From an uncultured Lachnospiraceae bacterium (GTDB lineage: Bacteria; Bacillota; Clostridia; Lachnospirales; Lachnospiraceae), in contig CAJUEI010000208.1 in the NCBI GenBank assembly GCA_910585255.1, positions 1 through 6,274 on the forward strand: a stretch of 6,274 nucleotides of DNA. Reading direction: 5' to 3'. Below the pieces are notes generated by a model. The model saw nothing but the letters and a program-made list of their open reading frames with translations, had not been told where the DNA came from and did not search any database. Numbering within the stretch: the stretch's first letter is position 1; every line of letters starts with the position of its first letter. Shown here one piece after another: positions 1-6,216 of the stretch. The translations under genes were made by a program, and so were the position numbers.

Positions 1-134
1 AGGGGTGTGTTTAGCCCGCTGCACGGGCGAATTGCACCCCGGTCCGTCCGGTTGGTTGTACCTTTCTCCAGAAGCATTAGACGTTCTTACTTTCTGGAGA
101 GCGGAACAGCGGGAAGGAATCGTTTTCCCTCTCC
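1..134 (+). other. GC-rich, hairpin-rich stretch; possible structured RNA cut by the left edge
   Basis: This segment is far richer in G+C (about 59% over 1-170, hand count) than the AT-rich DNA to its right. Three hairpins can be read. (1) 2-9 pairs with 33-40, continuing through 11-12/30-31 to 14-18/24-28, with loop 19-23. (2) 64-74 pairs with 91-101, including nine consecutive Watson-Crick pairs (TCTCCAGAA/TTCTGGAGA). (3) 111-117 pairs with 123-129. Each contains G·U pairs in the plus-strand RNA that would become A·C mismatches in a minus-strand RNA, so if transcribed the plus strand is favoured. 96-101 (GGAGAG) can also pair with 129-134 (CTCTCC), in competition with hairpins 2 and 3. No run of T follows any hairpin, so none is a clear intrinsic terminator. 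I do not recognise an RNA family. An unstructured 3' flank of the operon is the alternative. Confidence 0.3.
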
Positions 135-139
135 GGCGT

Positions 140-170
140 CCCCCTCATTCCAACACCCCTCCCTCGCCCC
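140..170 (-). other. G-tract cluster with G-quadruplex pattern
   Basis: On the minus strand, 28 bases past the stop codon of the cyclic-nucleotide-binding-like gene, four G-runs occur in order: GGGG (170-167), GGG (163-161), GGGG (159-156) and GGGGG (144-140). The loops are 3, 1 and 11 bases. This fits a quadruplex pattern with one long loop and would lie in the 3' untranslated RNA of the operon. The pattern is visible; folding and any effect on termination or RNA stability are inference. Confidence 0.4.
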
Positions 171-197
171 AAACAAAAACCAATCAAATACCTTCTC

Positions 198-2537
198 TTA
201 TAGTTCTTTAAAATACCGCAGAGTTGTCTTCAATTCATCCACAATCTCTCCATTGCTATTCTCAATCATCCGATACCGTGCTTCTAACTCTTTTATTTTC
301 TTTTGCTTATCCCGATTATATCTAAAAAATGCCTCTTCAAAAATTGGCTGCTGCACAACTTTCTGCCGCACTTCTGCTGCAAATGGGCACCAAGTAGCAA
401 GCATTTCTCTTGCCACCTTATTCAGCCGCACTGACCCCTGCGATTCTCCTTTTACCCATGCTAAATAATCCATAGCAAAGACTTCTCTGGTATTGCCCTT
501 TCCCTTTTGAATCTGCACTTTTAATTTTTCTTTCCGCTCTTCCGACAAATTTCTGTTTTTCTTATAGAATTGAATATAATCGCAATATTCGGACGTCAAG
601 GATTTTTCTGTAATATCATTCCATGCCATCCCCTGTACTGTCCGGCAAAGTTCCCAACGGAACCGTGCCACTGCTTTGATCATATCCTCACTCAGATCAC
701 TTTCAGCAAAAACCGGCAGCAGAATCCGCCCGCTTGCAGTCCTCTTCTTTCCTGCAATCTCCTGCCACATTACAATATTCGAACCATAAGTCGGCAAAAG
801 GATCATATTCGGAAAAACTTCTACCATTATGCTTTCCCGTTCAATCTTCTTTTCCCGATTCTCATATAAAATTTCCCGATAAAAAGCAGAATAATCAATC
901 TGTACAATATCCTTTATCCATTGATTAATCTTCTGTGCTGTTACTACTGCCATTTCTAGATGTCCCATAAATTGATCTTTATAAAGAATCGGAACAAAAC
1001 TGCTGATCTGTCCGCTTACTAACCGATTATTATAGCGGAACATATTTCGAATCTCATAGGACAGCTTTGCCTCTTGATCGGTTTCTAATTCTTTTAACTG
1101 TGCCTCTGTAATTTCACCGGATTTTTTTCGGTCACGCAGTGCTTCGCCATACTCCAAATCAAATTCACTTTTTGAAGGTTCTTCTTTCCCCTCATAGATA
1201 CGGCAAAGCCACTCTTTTATGGTATAAACTGCACAAGGCTTGCTTTCTCCAAAGGAAAGATCCAAATGATATAGTTCCAACAACTGCTCTTTTTCTAACA
1301 GCCGTTCATCCATATAGCCAAAGTTTAAAAATAGCTCTACAATCTTAGGAGCAGAGGAGTCCCGATATGCCTTTTGAAAAACTAATTCATATACAGTATA
1401 AAAATGTTCTGCAATATTTCTTCTTATCTTCCGAGCTCCATCTGAAATATCCCCCTTATCTTTCAGCATTAAAAAGGCTTCCATCATTCCTTTAAAATCT
1501 TCTGCCTTTTCACTATCATAATCTGCATACTCAAGCAGCTTATCAAAGGAACCCGACAATTCTTCTGTTATCTTATCCATATCTACTGTCGCATATTTTA
1601 CAGCAGATTCTACACTTAATGTTCCCTCTTGATTATGCTCTGCCTCCAATAATAATTCTTTTACCTGAAGCATGGCACTTTCTTTTTTTGCAAATTTTGT
1701 TCCTGTCTTTGCCTGAATTGCCTGCTCTGTCTCTATTATCTTTTCAGAAATCCGATCTAATAAAGATACAAACCGCTGAATGGGAATGTTTGCCTTTACT
1801 GAGCTGATTCCTAGTCTCACTACCTGTTTATAGAGACAGTTCTCATTTTTTTCAGAAAACAGCATCTCTGTAATTTTCATACAATACTCTGATAAGTCCA
1901 TACAAAGTTCTGTTGTATCTTTTGCCAGCATGGTTAGTTCTTTTACATGATAATTGCAGACATAAGCACTATACGAATAAAACTCTTCCTGTATATAAAG
2001 CGGAATAGAAATCGTTTCAATATAATAAAGTTTTTCTGCTTCATCTGCCGGATCGGCAGCAGGAAATTCTTCTAAGAATTCTAACTCGGGCTGTGTCCCC
2101 TTTTTCTCTCCAATCTGGTTTTTTAAATTTTCTAATTCCTGATCTGCCTGTTTTGCAATTCCATACAGTAAAGCGGCTTCTTTCCGTAATGCCTGCTCTA
2201 TCTTATACACTTCATCTAAGTAACGAAGCATCCCAAATACTACTGTCCCCCGCTGTTTCGGTTTTTCTTCCAGCATGGCTTCTAATTCTTCTACATTTTT
2301 TGTTCCTATGGTAAATAATGCGGTATCCTCTATTGCATATGCATTCATATGATAATACCCCATACATAGATCCCCGGCTCCAATTAAATCTCCTTCCCGC
2401 AATAACAGCTTAATTCCGCTGTTATAAACCAACACCGCACCTTTTAATATAATGGAAAAACTATCTGCTTCTTTATCCTGTGCATAGATAACGGTACCTT
2501 TCGGAATACGATTTACCCCGTTTATATTAAGCTGCAT
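198..2537 (-). CDS. Large protein with N-terminal cyclic-nucleotide-binding-like domain, function unknown
   Basis: A 779-residue soluble protein with no signal peptide or membrane segment. Residues about 10-80 resemble the beta-roll of a cyclic-nucleotide-binding domain (the Crp/PKA-regulatory fold): a KGTVIYAQ strand, SFSIILKGAVLVY, LLLREGDLIGAGDL, then AYAIEDTALFTIG. The ligand cassette is not canonical: the usual FGE is GAGDL, and the conserved Arg followed by small residues is replaced by YYHMNAYA, so cAMP binding is doubtful. Residues 100-150 and 735-779 are rich in charged heptad-like helix. The 150-540 stretch looks mainly helical. Residues 573-610 hold a distinctive segment (VFPNMILLPTYGSN, MWQEIAG, GRILLPVF) that I cannot name. 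No helix-turn-helix, kinase, cyclase or nuclease motif is visible. The ATG is fixed by AGGAGGG five bases upstream. It starts 13 bases after thrS with no terminator between, so co-transcription under the T-box is inferred. The gene is confident; the function is not. Confidence 0.9.
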   Translation of the reverse strand: MQLNINGVNRIPKGTVIYAQDKEADSFSIILKGAVLVYNSGIKLLLREGDLIGAGDLCMGYYHMNAYAIEDTALFTIGTKNVEELEAMLEEKPKQRGTVVFGMLRYLDEVYKIEQALRKEAALLYGIAKQADQELENLKNQIGEKKGTQPELEFLEEFPAADPADEAEKLYYIETISIPLYIQEEFYSYSAYVCNYHVKELTMLAKDTTELCMDLSEYCMKITEMLFSEKNENCLYKQVVRLGISSVKANIPIQRFVSLLDRISEKIIETEQAIQAKTGTKFAKKESAMLQVKELLLEAEHNQEGTLSVESAVKYATVDMDKITEELSGSFDKLLEYADYDSEKAEDFKGMMEAFLMLKDKGDISDGARKIRRNIAEHFYTVYELVFQKAYRDSSAPKIVELFLNFGYMDERLLEKEQLLELYHLDLSFGESKPCAVYTIKEWLCRIYEGKEEPSKSEFDLEYGEALRDRKKSGEITEAQLKELETDQEAKLSYEIRNMFRYNNRLVSGQISSFVPILYKDQFMGHLEMAVVTAQKINQWIKDIVQIDYSAFYREILYENREKKIERESIMVEVFPNMILLPTYGSNIVMWQEIAGKKRTASGRILLPVFAESDLSEDMIKAVARFRWELCRTVQGMAWNDITEKSLTSEYCDYIQFYKKNRNLSEERKEKLKVQIQKGKGNTREVFAMDYLAWVKGESQGSVRLNKVAREMLATWCPFAAEVRQKVVQQPIFEEAFFRYNRDKQKKIKELEARYRMIENSNGEIVDELKTTLRYFKEL

Positions 2538-2541
2538 AGAA

Positions 2542-2548
2542 CCCTCCT
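2542..2548 (-). promoter_or_regulatory. Ribosome binding site of the cyclic-nucleotide-binding-like gene
   Basis: AGGAGGG on the minus strand lies in the 13-base gap between the thrS stop codon and the next ATG, with five bases between AGGAGG and the start. It is the strongest Shine-Dalgarno site in the window. It fixes the start at 2537 and indicates active translation of the second gene of the operon. Confidence 0.85.
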
Positions 2549-2550
2549 AC

Positions 2551-4512
2551 TTATTTTTCATCTTGAACGGTTATTTTTCGAATTTCTTTTGTACGAATCT
2601 CTTTCCATACTGCCTCTATAAATTCGGCAAGCGGCTTTTGTCCTTCGTCTCCGCAGAAACGACTTCTGACAGAAACCACTCCTTCCTCTTCTTCTTTCTG
2701 TCCGACAATCAACATATAAGGCAGCCGATCCAATCTTGCTTCCCGGATTTTAAATCCGATTTTTTCACTTCTTTTATCTAATGTTGCATCAATTCCGTTT
2801 TTCTTTAATTCCTCTAATACCTGTTCCGCATAGTTATGATATTTTTCGGAAATCGGAAGAACACGCACCTGTTCCGGGCAGAGCCAGGTTGGAAAATTTC
2901 CCTCGTATTTTTCAATTAAAGAAGCCAACATTCTCTCATAACATCCCATTGATGTTCTGTGAATAATATATGGTCTCTGTTTTTCTCCGTTTGGATCGAT
3001 ATAATACATATCAAATTGCTCTGCAATCGCACAGTCTAACTGAATGGTAATTGCCGTATCTTCTTTTCCATATACATTTTTCATCTGAAAATCTACTTTT
3101 GGTCCATAAAAAGCAGCTTCTCCATCTGCCTCATAAAACGGCAGATGATTCTCCAATAAAATATTCCGTAAAATATCCTGTGTTTTCTCCCAATATTCCT
3201 CGTCTCCTAAATACTTTTCTTTATTTTCCGGGTCCCACTTCGAAAGCCGATAGGTTACTTCCTGATCAATTCCTAATGTCTTTAGACAATAGAGGGCTAA
3301 TTCTAAACAGCCCTTTAATTCTTCTTCTACCTGATCCGGACGGATAATCAGATGTCCCTCGGAAATGGTAAACTGACGGACTCTGGTCAGTCCATGCATC
3401 TCGCCGGAATCCTCATTGCGGAACAGGGTAGAAGTCTCGCTATAGCGGCAAGGTAAATCCCGATAAGACTTTTGGCTTGCTTTGTAGATATAGTACTGGA
3501 ACGGACAAGTCATCGGACGAAGTGCTAATACTTCTTTTCCCTTTTCCTCTTCTCCTAATACAAACATCCCCTCTTTATAGTGATCCCAGTGACCGGAAAT
3601 TTTATAGAGATCACTCTTTGCTAAAAATGGGGTTTTTGTTCTCATATAGCCACGATTATAGTCCTCTTCATCTTCAATCCATCTTTGCAGCTTCTGTATG
3701 ATTTTTGCTCCCTTTGGCATAAGCAGCGGGAGTCCCTGTCCAATCACATCTACCGTTGTAAAGAGTTCCATTTCCCGTCCTAATTTATTGTGATCCCGCT
3801 TTTTGATATTTTCTAAATATTCCAGATGTGCCGCTAATTCTTCTTTTTTCAAAAAGGCTGTTCCATAAATTCTTGCCAACATTTTATTCTTTTCACTGCC
3901 TCTCCAATAAGCACCAGAAGACGAGATTAGTTTAAATGCTTTGATTTGCTTGGTGTTCATCAGATGAGGACCTGCACAGAGATCCACAAAATCTCCCTGC
4001 TGATAAAATGAGATAACGGCATCTTCCGGTAAATCCCGGATTAGTTCTACTTTATAAGGTTCGCCCTTTTCTTCCATATAGTGAATTGCTTCTTCTCTTG
4101 GAAGCGTAAATTTCTCAAGTTTCTTTCCTTCTTTTATAATTTTCTTCATCTCTGCTTCTAGTCGATCTAGATCTTCTCTAGAAAACGGTGCATGATCAAA
4201 ATCGTAATAGAATCCTGTATCAATCGAAGGTCCAATTGCCAATTTTGCCTCTGGAAATACCCGCTTTACTGCCTCTGCCAATATATGAGATGCGGTATGA
4301 CGATAAGCAGCCAGTCCTTTGGCATCTGCTGCCGTTAAAATATTTAGTGTACAATCTTTTTCTATCACTGTTCTTAAATCTGCTACTTCTCCGTCTACTT
4401 CCCCGGCACATGCCACTCTTGCCAATCCTTCGCTGATATCTAAGGCAATCTCATAGATACTCTTTGCCTCCGCATATTCTTTTACCGATCCATCTTTTAA
4501 TACTACTTTCAT
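2551..4512 (-). CDS. thrS: Threonyl-tRNA synthetase
   Basis: Cytoplasmic class II synthetase that charges tRNA-Thr with threonine using ATP. With the start chosen here it has 653 residues, the usual bacterial length. Order of domains: TGS domain (about 1-60, MKVVLKDGSVKEY); editing domain with HTASH (His72, His76) and DLCAGPH (Cys179, His183), the site that removes mischarged serine; catalytic core from about 255; C-terminal anticodon-binding domain (about 540-640, RVLPISEKY to YMLIVGQKEE). The zinc and threonine site is complete: Cys336 in MTCPFQ, His387 in SEGHL and His518 in IHRTSMG; motif 2 is TSTLFRNEDSGE (Arg365). An upstream ATG at 4545 has only a distant GGGAAG, whereas AAAGGA sits eight bases before the ATG at 4512; 4518 is too close to that site. 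Expression is under the T-box leader upstream. MTCPFQ and GCYERM differ from the MNCPMH and GSMERF of the better-known forms, suggesting a divergent clostridial subtype. Confidence 0.97.
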   Translation of the reverse strand: MKVVLKDGSVKEYAEAKSIYEIALDISEGLARVACAGEVDGEVADLRTVIEKDCTLNILTAADAKGLAAYRHTASHILAEAVKRVFPEAKLAIGPSIDTGFYYDFDHAPFSREDLDRLEAEMKKIIKEGKKLEKFTLPREEAIHYMEEKGEPYKVELIRDLPEDAVISFYQQGDFVDLCAGPHLMNTKQIKAFKLISSSGAYWRGSEKNKMLARIYGTAFLKKEELAAHLEYLENIKKRDHNKLGREMELFTTVDVIGQGLPLLMPKGAKIIQKLQRWIEDEEDYNRGYMRTKTPFLAKSDLYKISGHWDHYKEGMFVLGEEEKGKEVLALRPMTCPFQYYIYKASQKSYRDLPCRYSETSTLFRNEDSGEMHGLTRVRQFTISEGHLIIRPDQVEEELKGCLELALYCLKTLGIDQEVTYRLSKWDPENKEKYLGDEEYWEKTQDILRNILLENHLPFYEADGEAAFYGPKVDFQMKNVYGKEDTAITIQLDCAIAEQFDMYYIDPNGEKQRPYIIHRTSMGCYERMLASLIEKYEGNFPTWLCPEQVRVLPISEKYHNYAEQVLEELKKNGIDATLDKRSEKIGFKIREARLDRLPYMLIVGQKEEEEGVVSVRSRFCGDEGQKPLAEFIEAVWKEIRTKEIRKITVQDEK

Positions 4513-4520
4513 TTCCATCT

Positions 4521-4526
4521 TCCTTT
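4521..4526 (-). promoter_or_regulatory. Ribosome binding site deciding the thrS start
   Basis: AAAGGA on the minus strand is followed by eight bases and then the ATG at 4512-4510. The in-frame ATG at 4518 would leave only two bases of spacing. The ATG at 4545 has no site at normal distance, since its nearest purine run (GGGAAG) is 16 bases upstream. This supports the shorter protein beginning MKVVLKDGS. Confidence 0.65.
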
Positions 4527-4614
4527 CTTTTTCCTGTTTCGGCATTTCTATATTACCATATCTTCCCTAACGGATCAATTTAAAACCATTCCGCTGTTTG
4601 TTACAAATTTTTAC

Positions 4615-4664
4615 AAAAATAAAGAATCCCCTGCATCATATTTCTCTATCTTATGATACAAGGG
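4615..4664 (-). terminator. T-box-controlled intrinsic terminator ahead of thrS
   Basis: On the minus strand CCCTTGTATCATA (4664-4652) pairs with TATGATGCAGGGG (4640-4628), giving 13 pairs of which two are G·U, around an 11-base loop. The tail ATTCTTTATTTTT follows. The T-rich tail is interrupted, as is common in leaders of this class. The 5' arm overlaps the antiterminator, so uncharged tRNA binding would disrupt this stem. Confidence 0.93.
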
Positions 4665-4674
4665 ACGAAAATTT

Positions 4675-4688
4675 CGCGGTTCCACCCA
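4675..4688 (-). promoter_or_regulatory. T-box sequence (antiterminator, tRNA acceptor-end site)
   Basis: TGGGTGGAACCGCG matches the AGGGUGGNACCGCG consensus at all fixed positions but the first. The UGGA bulge would pair with the NCCA end of uncharged tRNA. Its variable base is A, so the tRNA-Thr discriminator should be U. GGG here can pair with the CCC at 4664-4662, which is also the start of the terminator stem, and CGAAA with TTTCG closes the upper helix. The two folds are therefore mutually exclusive. Confidence 0.93.
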
Positions 4689-4903
4689 AGTTGCAGCAGC
4701 TTCTATCTTATCAGCTATCTCTGCCTCTTTTCCTGATTATAACGGAATCACCGAACCGGATTAGGGTCACTCCAAGTTAGTATTCGAATAGTTCCTATTA
4801 AGGCATTTTCAGCAAACAGCCTCTCTCTGAAAATATTTCCTATTCTACTCTTCTTATCATCGTGTTATCTCTATTTTAGATATCCAATATCTTTCTATCT
4901 GCG

Positions 4904-4931
4904 ATTATAACATGTTGAATTTTTTTGTCAA
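4904..4931 (-). promoter_or_regulatory. Sigma-A type promoter of the thrS operon
   Basis: On the minus strand a perfect TTGACA (4931-4926) and a perfect TATAAT (4909-4904) are separated by 16 bases, with TG one base before the -10 (extended -10). Initiation is expected near 4897, just ahead of the T-box Stem I. Such a near-consensus promoter suggests strong constitutive initiation, with control left to the leader. Confidence 0.9.
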
Positions 4932-4935
4932 TATT

Positions 4936-4961
4936 AAAAATCAGATTCTTATAAAGCAATC
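4936..4961 (-). terminator. Weak terminator after the cell-wall-binding protein gene
   Basis: Sixteen bases past the stop codon, the minus strand shows GATT-g-CTT, a TAT loop and AAG-AATC (4961-4944), seven pairs with one bulged G. The tail TGATTTTT follows (4943-4936). The stem is AT-rich and short, so termination would be inefficient. It lies just upstream of the thrS -35 box, so some read-through into the T-box leader is possible. Confidence 0.4.
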
Positions 4962-4977
4962 GAATTTGCCGAACTTT

Positions 4978-5928
4978 TTAATCGGTGTTTACCGACAGTT
5001 CCAAATCTATCTTCATCAACATCTCATCCATTGAAATATGCTTTGCCAAAGCCTCTATCAGCATCTCCATATCTGTAATATTCTGCTCATCATTCCGATT
5101 CGAACTAAGAAAAGACCGCATATAGATCCCTTTTAACTCCACTGCCTTTAAATCTGGAAAATAAGAAAGGTCTTCTACCACATTCTCTAACTCCTCCAGC
5201 CCTATCTGAATCGTTCCCACAGAATTCTCCGCTATTTTCAATTCCACTTCAAAGATTAATTTTCCTCTGCTGTCCGTTAAAATTTCAAAAGAAGCGGTTG
5301 TATATCCCTTTACATCATTCCAAACAATAGGGTGTTCTTTTCCTACTCCTAAAAAAGTCCGAAGCATTTCTTCTAAAGCCTGACTTTTAAATGGAATCAT
5401 CTGATCTCTATTTGTCTCATTTACTCTGCTGCTTTCTACTGAGGGATTTTCTTTTTTATAAGCCGTCTGTGCCGGAAGCTGATAACTTCGCTCTGCACTA
5501 GGTACATCTCCTACTGCATTTCCATTCGCATTAAAATAATAGTTCTGATTTTTAATAACTACTTTCCCCGTCTGCATTTTTCCCAAATCATCCCCAAAAA
5601 CAGGATTAAAATAATAGACCTGCCCATTTATCTGAAGCACGCCTGTCTGCATCTTTCCGCTTTCGTCCGTAAAATACCAGTCTCCCCGATCCCAAATCCA
5701 TCCAGTCTGCATATATCCGTCTGAATCGAAATAATACCAATTTTTATCTATATCCTGAAACCATCCGTTTTTTTGATAGCTTCCGTCTGGATTTTGATAC
5801 CACCAGCCAACAGCATTTTCCCTCCATCCTGCTTCCTTTGCTAAAACAGCATCGGCAATCGTCCCTGTCAGCATAACCACTGATGTTAAAACCATAAAAA
5901 CTGCTTTTTTACAACCTTTACTTCTCAC
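4978..5928 (-). CDS. Exported cell-wall-binding repeat protein with unknown C-terminal domain
   Basis: With a GTG start at 5928 the protein has 316 residues. Residues 1-30 form a clear signal peptide: positive MRSKGCKK, hydrophobic VFMVLTSVVMLTG, likely cut after AVLA. Residues about 38-140 carry four to five aromatic/glycine-rich repeats of the choline/glucan-binding type (GWWYQNPDGSYQKNGW, NWYYFDSDGYMQTGW, DWYFTDESGKMQTG, VYYFN...GKMQTG, NYYFNANG), which hold proteins on teichoic acids or surface glycans. A linker (about 140-178) rich in polar residues leads to a domain of about 135 residues that I do not recognise. It has alternating strands (ASFEILTDSRGKLIFEVELKI) and helices, and no catalytic motif is visible. 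A longer frame from a TTG at 5964 lacks a ribosome binding site, whereas AAAGGAG lies nine bases before the GTG. It is probably monocistronic. Surface location is well supported; the task of the C-terminal domain is unknown. Confidence 0.9.
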   Translation of the reverse strand: MRSKGCKKAVFMVLTSVVMLTGTIADAVLAKEAGWRENAVGWWYQNPDGSYQKNGWFQDIDKNWYYFDSDGYMQTGWIWDRGDWYFTDESGKMQTGVLQINGQVYYFNPVFGDDLGKMQTGKVVIKNQNYYFNANGNAVGDVPSAERSYQLPAQTAYKKENPSVESSRVNETNRDQMIPFKSQALEEMLRTFLGVGKEHPIVWNDVKGYTTASFEILTDSRGKLIFEVELKIAENSVGTIQIGLEELENVVEDLSYFPDLKAVELKGIYMRSFLSSNRNDEQNITDMEMLIEALAKHISMDEMLMKIDLELSVNTD

Positions 5929-5937
5929 CCTTTTTTG

Positions 5938-5944
5938 CTCCTTT
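5938..5944 (-). promoter_or_regulatory. Ribosome binding site supporting the GTG start at 5928
   Basis: AAAGGAG on the minus strand is followed by nine bases and GTG (5928-5926). The resulting protein begins with a textbook signal peptide n-region. This favours the GTG over the TTG twelve codons upstream, which has only AT-rich sequence before it. Confidence 0.65.
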
Positions 5945-5978
5945 CCTGTTTTCCCCAATATCAATCATACTTTTATAT

Positions 5979-5987
5979 ATTTTAACA
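5979..5987 (-). promoter_or_regulatory. Possible extended -10 promoter of the cell-wall-binding protein gene
   Basis: TGTTAAAAT on the minus strand fits an extended -10 (TGn then TAAAAT) about 50 bases before the GTG start. No good -35 is present at 16-18 bases (best TGTACT), and the surroundings are so AT-rich that chance matches are expected. Confidence 0.3.
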
Positions 5988-6216
5988 TATGTATTCCAAG
6001 CAGTACAGTATCTATGATTATTTTAATCTATATTTTTAATTTATATAATCTTCTCGATATGGATAATTTTCTAAATAAAGGCAAACCAGTTGATGATGAT
6101 TTTAGAGAAGAGGGTTTTTATATCTTCTAAACTCTTGGCAGTCTGCTTGGTATCCCTAAAGTATATGTCTATTTAACACATATTCAAAAAACATATATTT
6201 TTTATAACTTAAAAAT
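5988..6216. other. AT-rich intergenic stretch without a convincing gene
   Basis: The region is mostly A and T, with a patch of higher GC at about 6075-6155. It holds short open frames on both strands: plus 6059-6130, which would encode 23 residues starting MDNFLNKGKPVDDD, and a minus frame over about 6065-6165 without a start codon, reading DTKQTAKSLEDIKTLFSK. Neither has a ribosome binding site. A 6-base inverted repeat ATATGT/ACATAT (6163-6168/6178-6183) and a spaced direct repeat CTTGG (12-base period, near 6134-6150) are also seen. I assign no function. Confidence 0.5.

Larger units (their letters stand above)
4615..4897 (-). promoter_or_regulatory. T-box riboswitch leader of thrS, threonine specifier ACU
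   Basis: The leader senses uncharged tRNA-Thr and lets transcription continue into thrS and the next gene. Read 5' to 3' on the minus strand, the Stem I signatures appear in order: a CACG...TAAG base with k-turn-like bases; AGTA (4849-4846), the specifier-loop 5' strand; helix GAATAG (4845-4840) pairing with CTATTC (4791-4786); AGAGAG then the GCTGAAAATG distal loop; and finally GAA-T-ACT-A, placing the specifier ACU (Thr codon) at 4781-4779, followed by the expected purine. A stem III-like GCAG/CTGC pair lies near 4724-4693. The T-box sequence at 4688-4675 and the terminator follow. The 5' end is inferred from the promoter. The class is certain; the exact specifier frame is very likely because the downstream gene is thrS. 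Confidence 0.95.

Noticed and set aside
92..134. TTCTGGAGAG followed by GGAAGG, reminiscent of a glycine riboswitch
   Set aside because: The conserved core segments (CGAAGGNGCAA and the CTCTCAGGCAAAAGGAC block) are absent; only a short helix resembles the family.
7..468. Plus-strand open frame of 153 codons
   Set aside because: Most of it lies antisense to the 3' end of the large minus-strand gene; it has no ribosome binding site and a serine/phenylalanine-rich shadow composition.
4220..4411. Minus-strand 63-codon frame inside thrS
   Set aside because: Out of frame with thrS, which is clearly coding through this stretch; arginine/serine-rich composition is typical of a shifted frame.
4513..4545. 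Eleven-residue N-terminal extension of ThrS from the ATG at 4545
   Set aside because: No ribosome site at proper distance, and the extension covers the AAAGGA that serves the ATG at 4512; the TGS domain begins at that later methionine.
4558..4600. Small hairpin (CGGA/TCCG) between the terminator and the thrS start
   Set aside because: Only four good pairs followed by mismatches and wobbles; not distinguishable from chance.
6134..6183. Repeated CTTGG and ATATGT/ACATAT inverted repeat as a regulator-binding site
   Set aside because: Short, imperfect and in AT-rich DNA where such matches arise by chance; no nearby promoter or regulator supports it.
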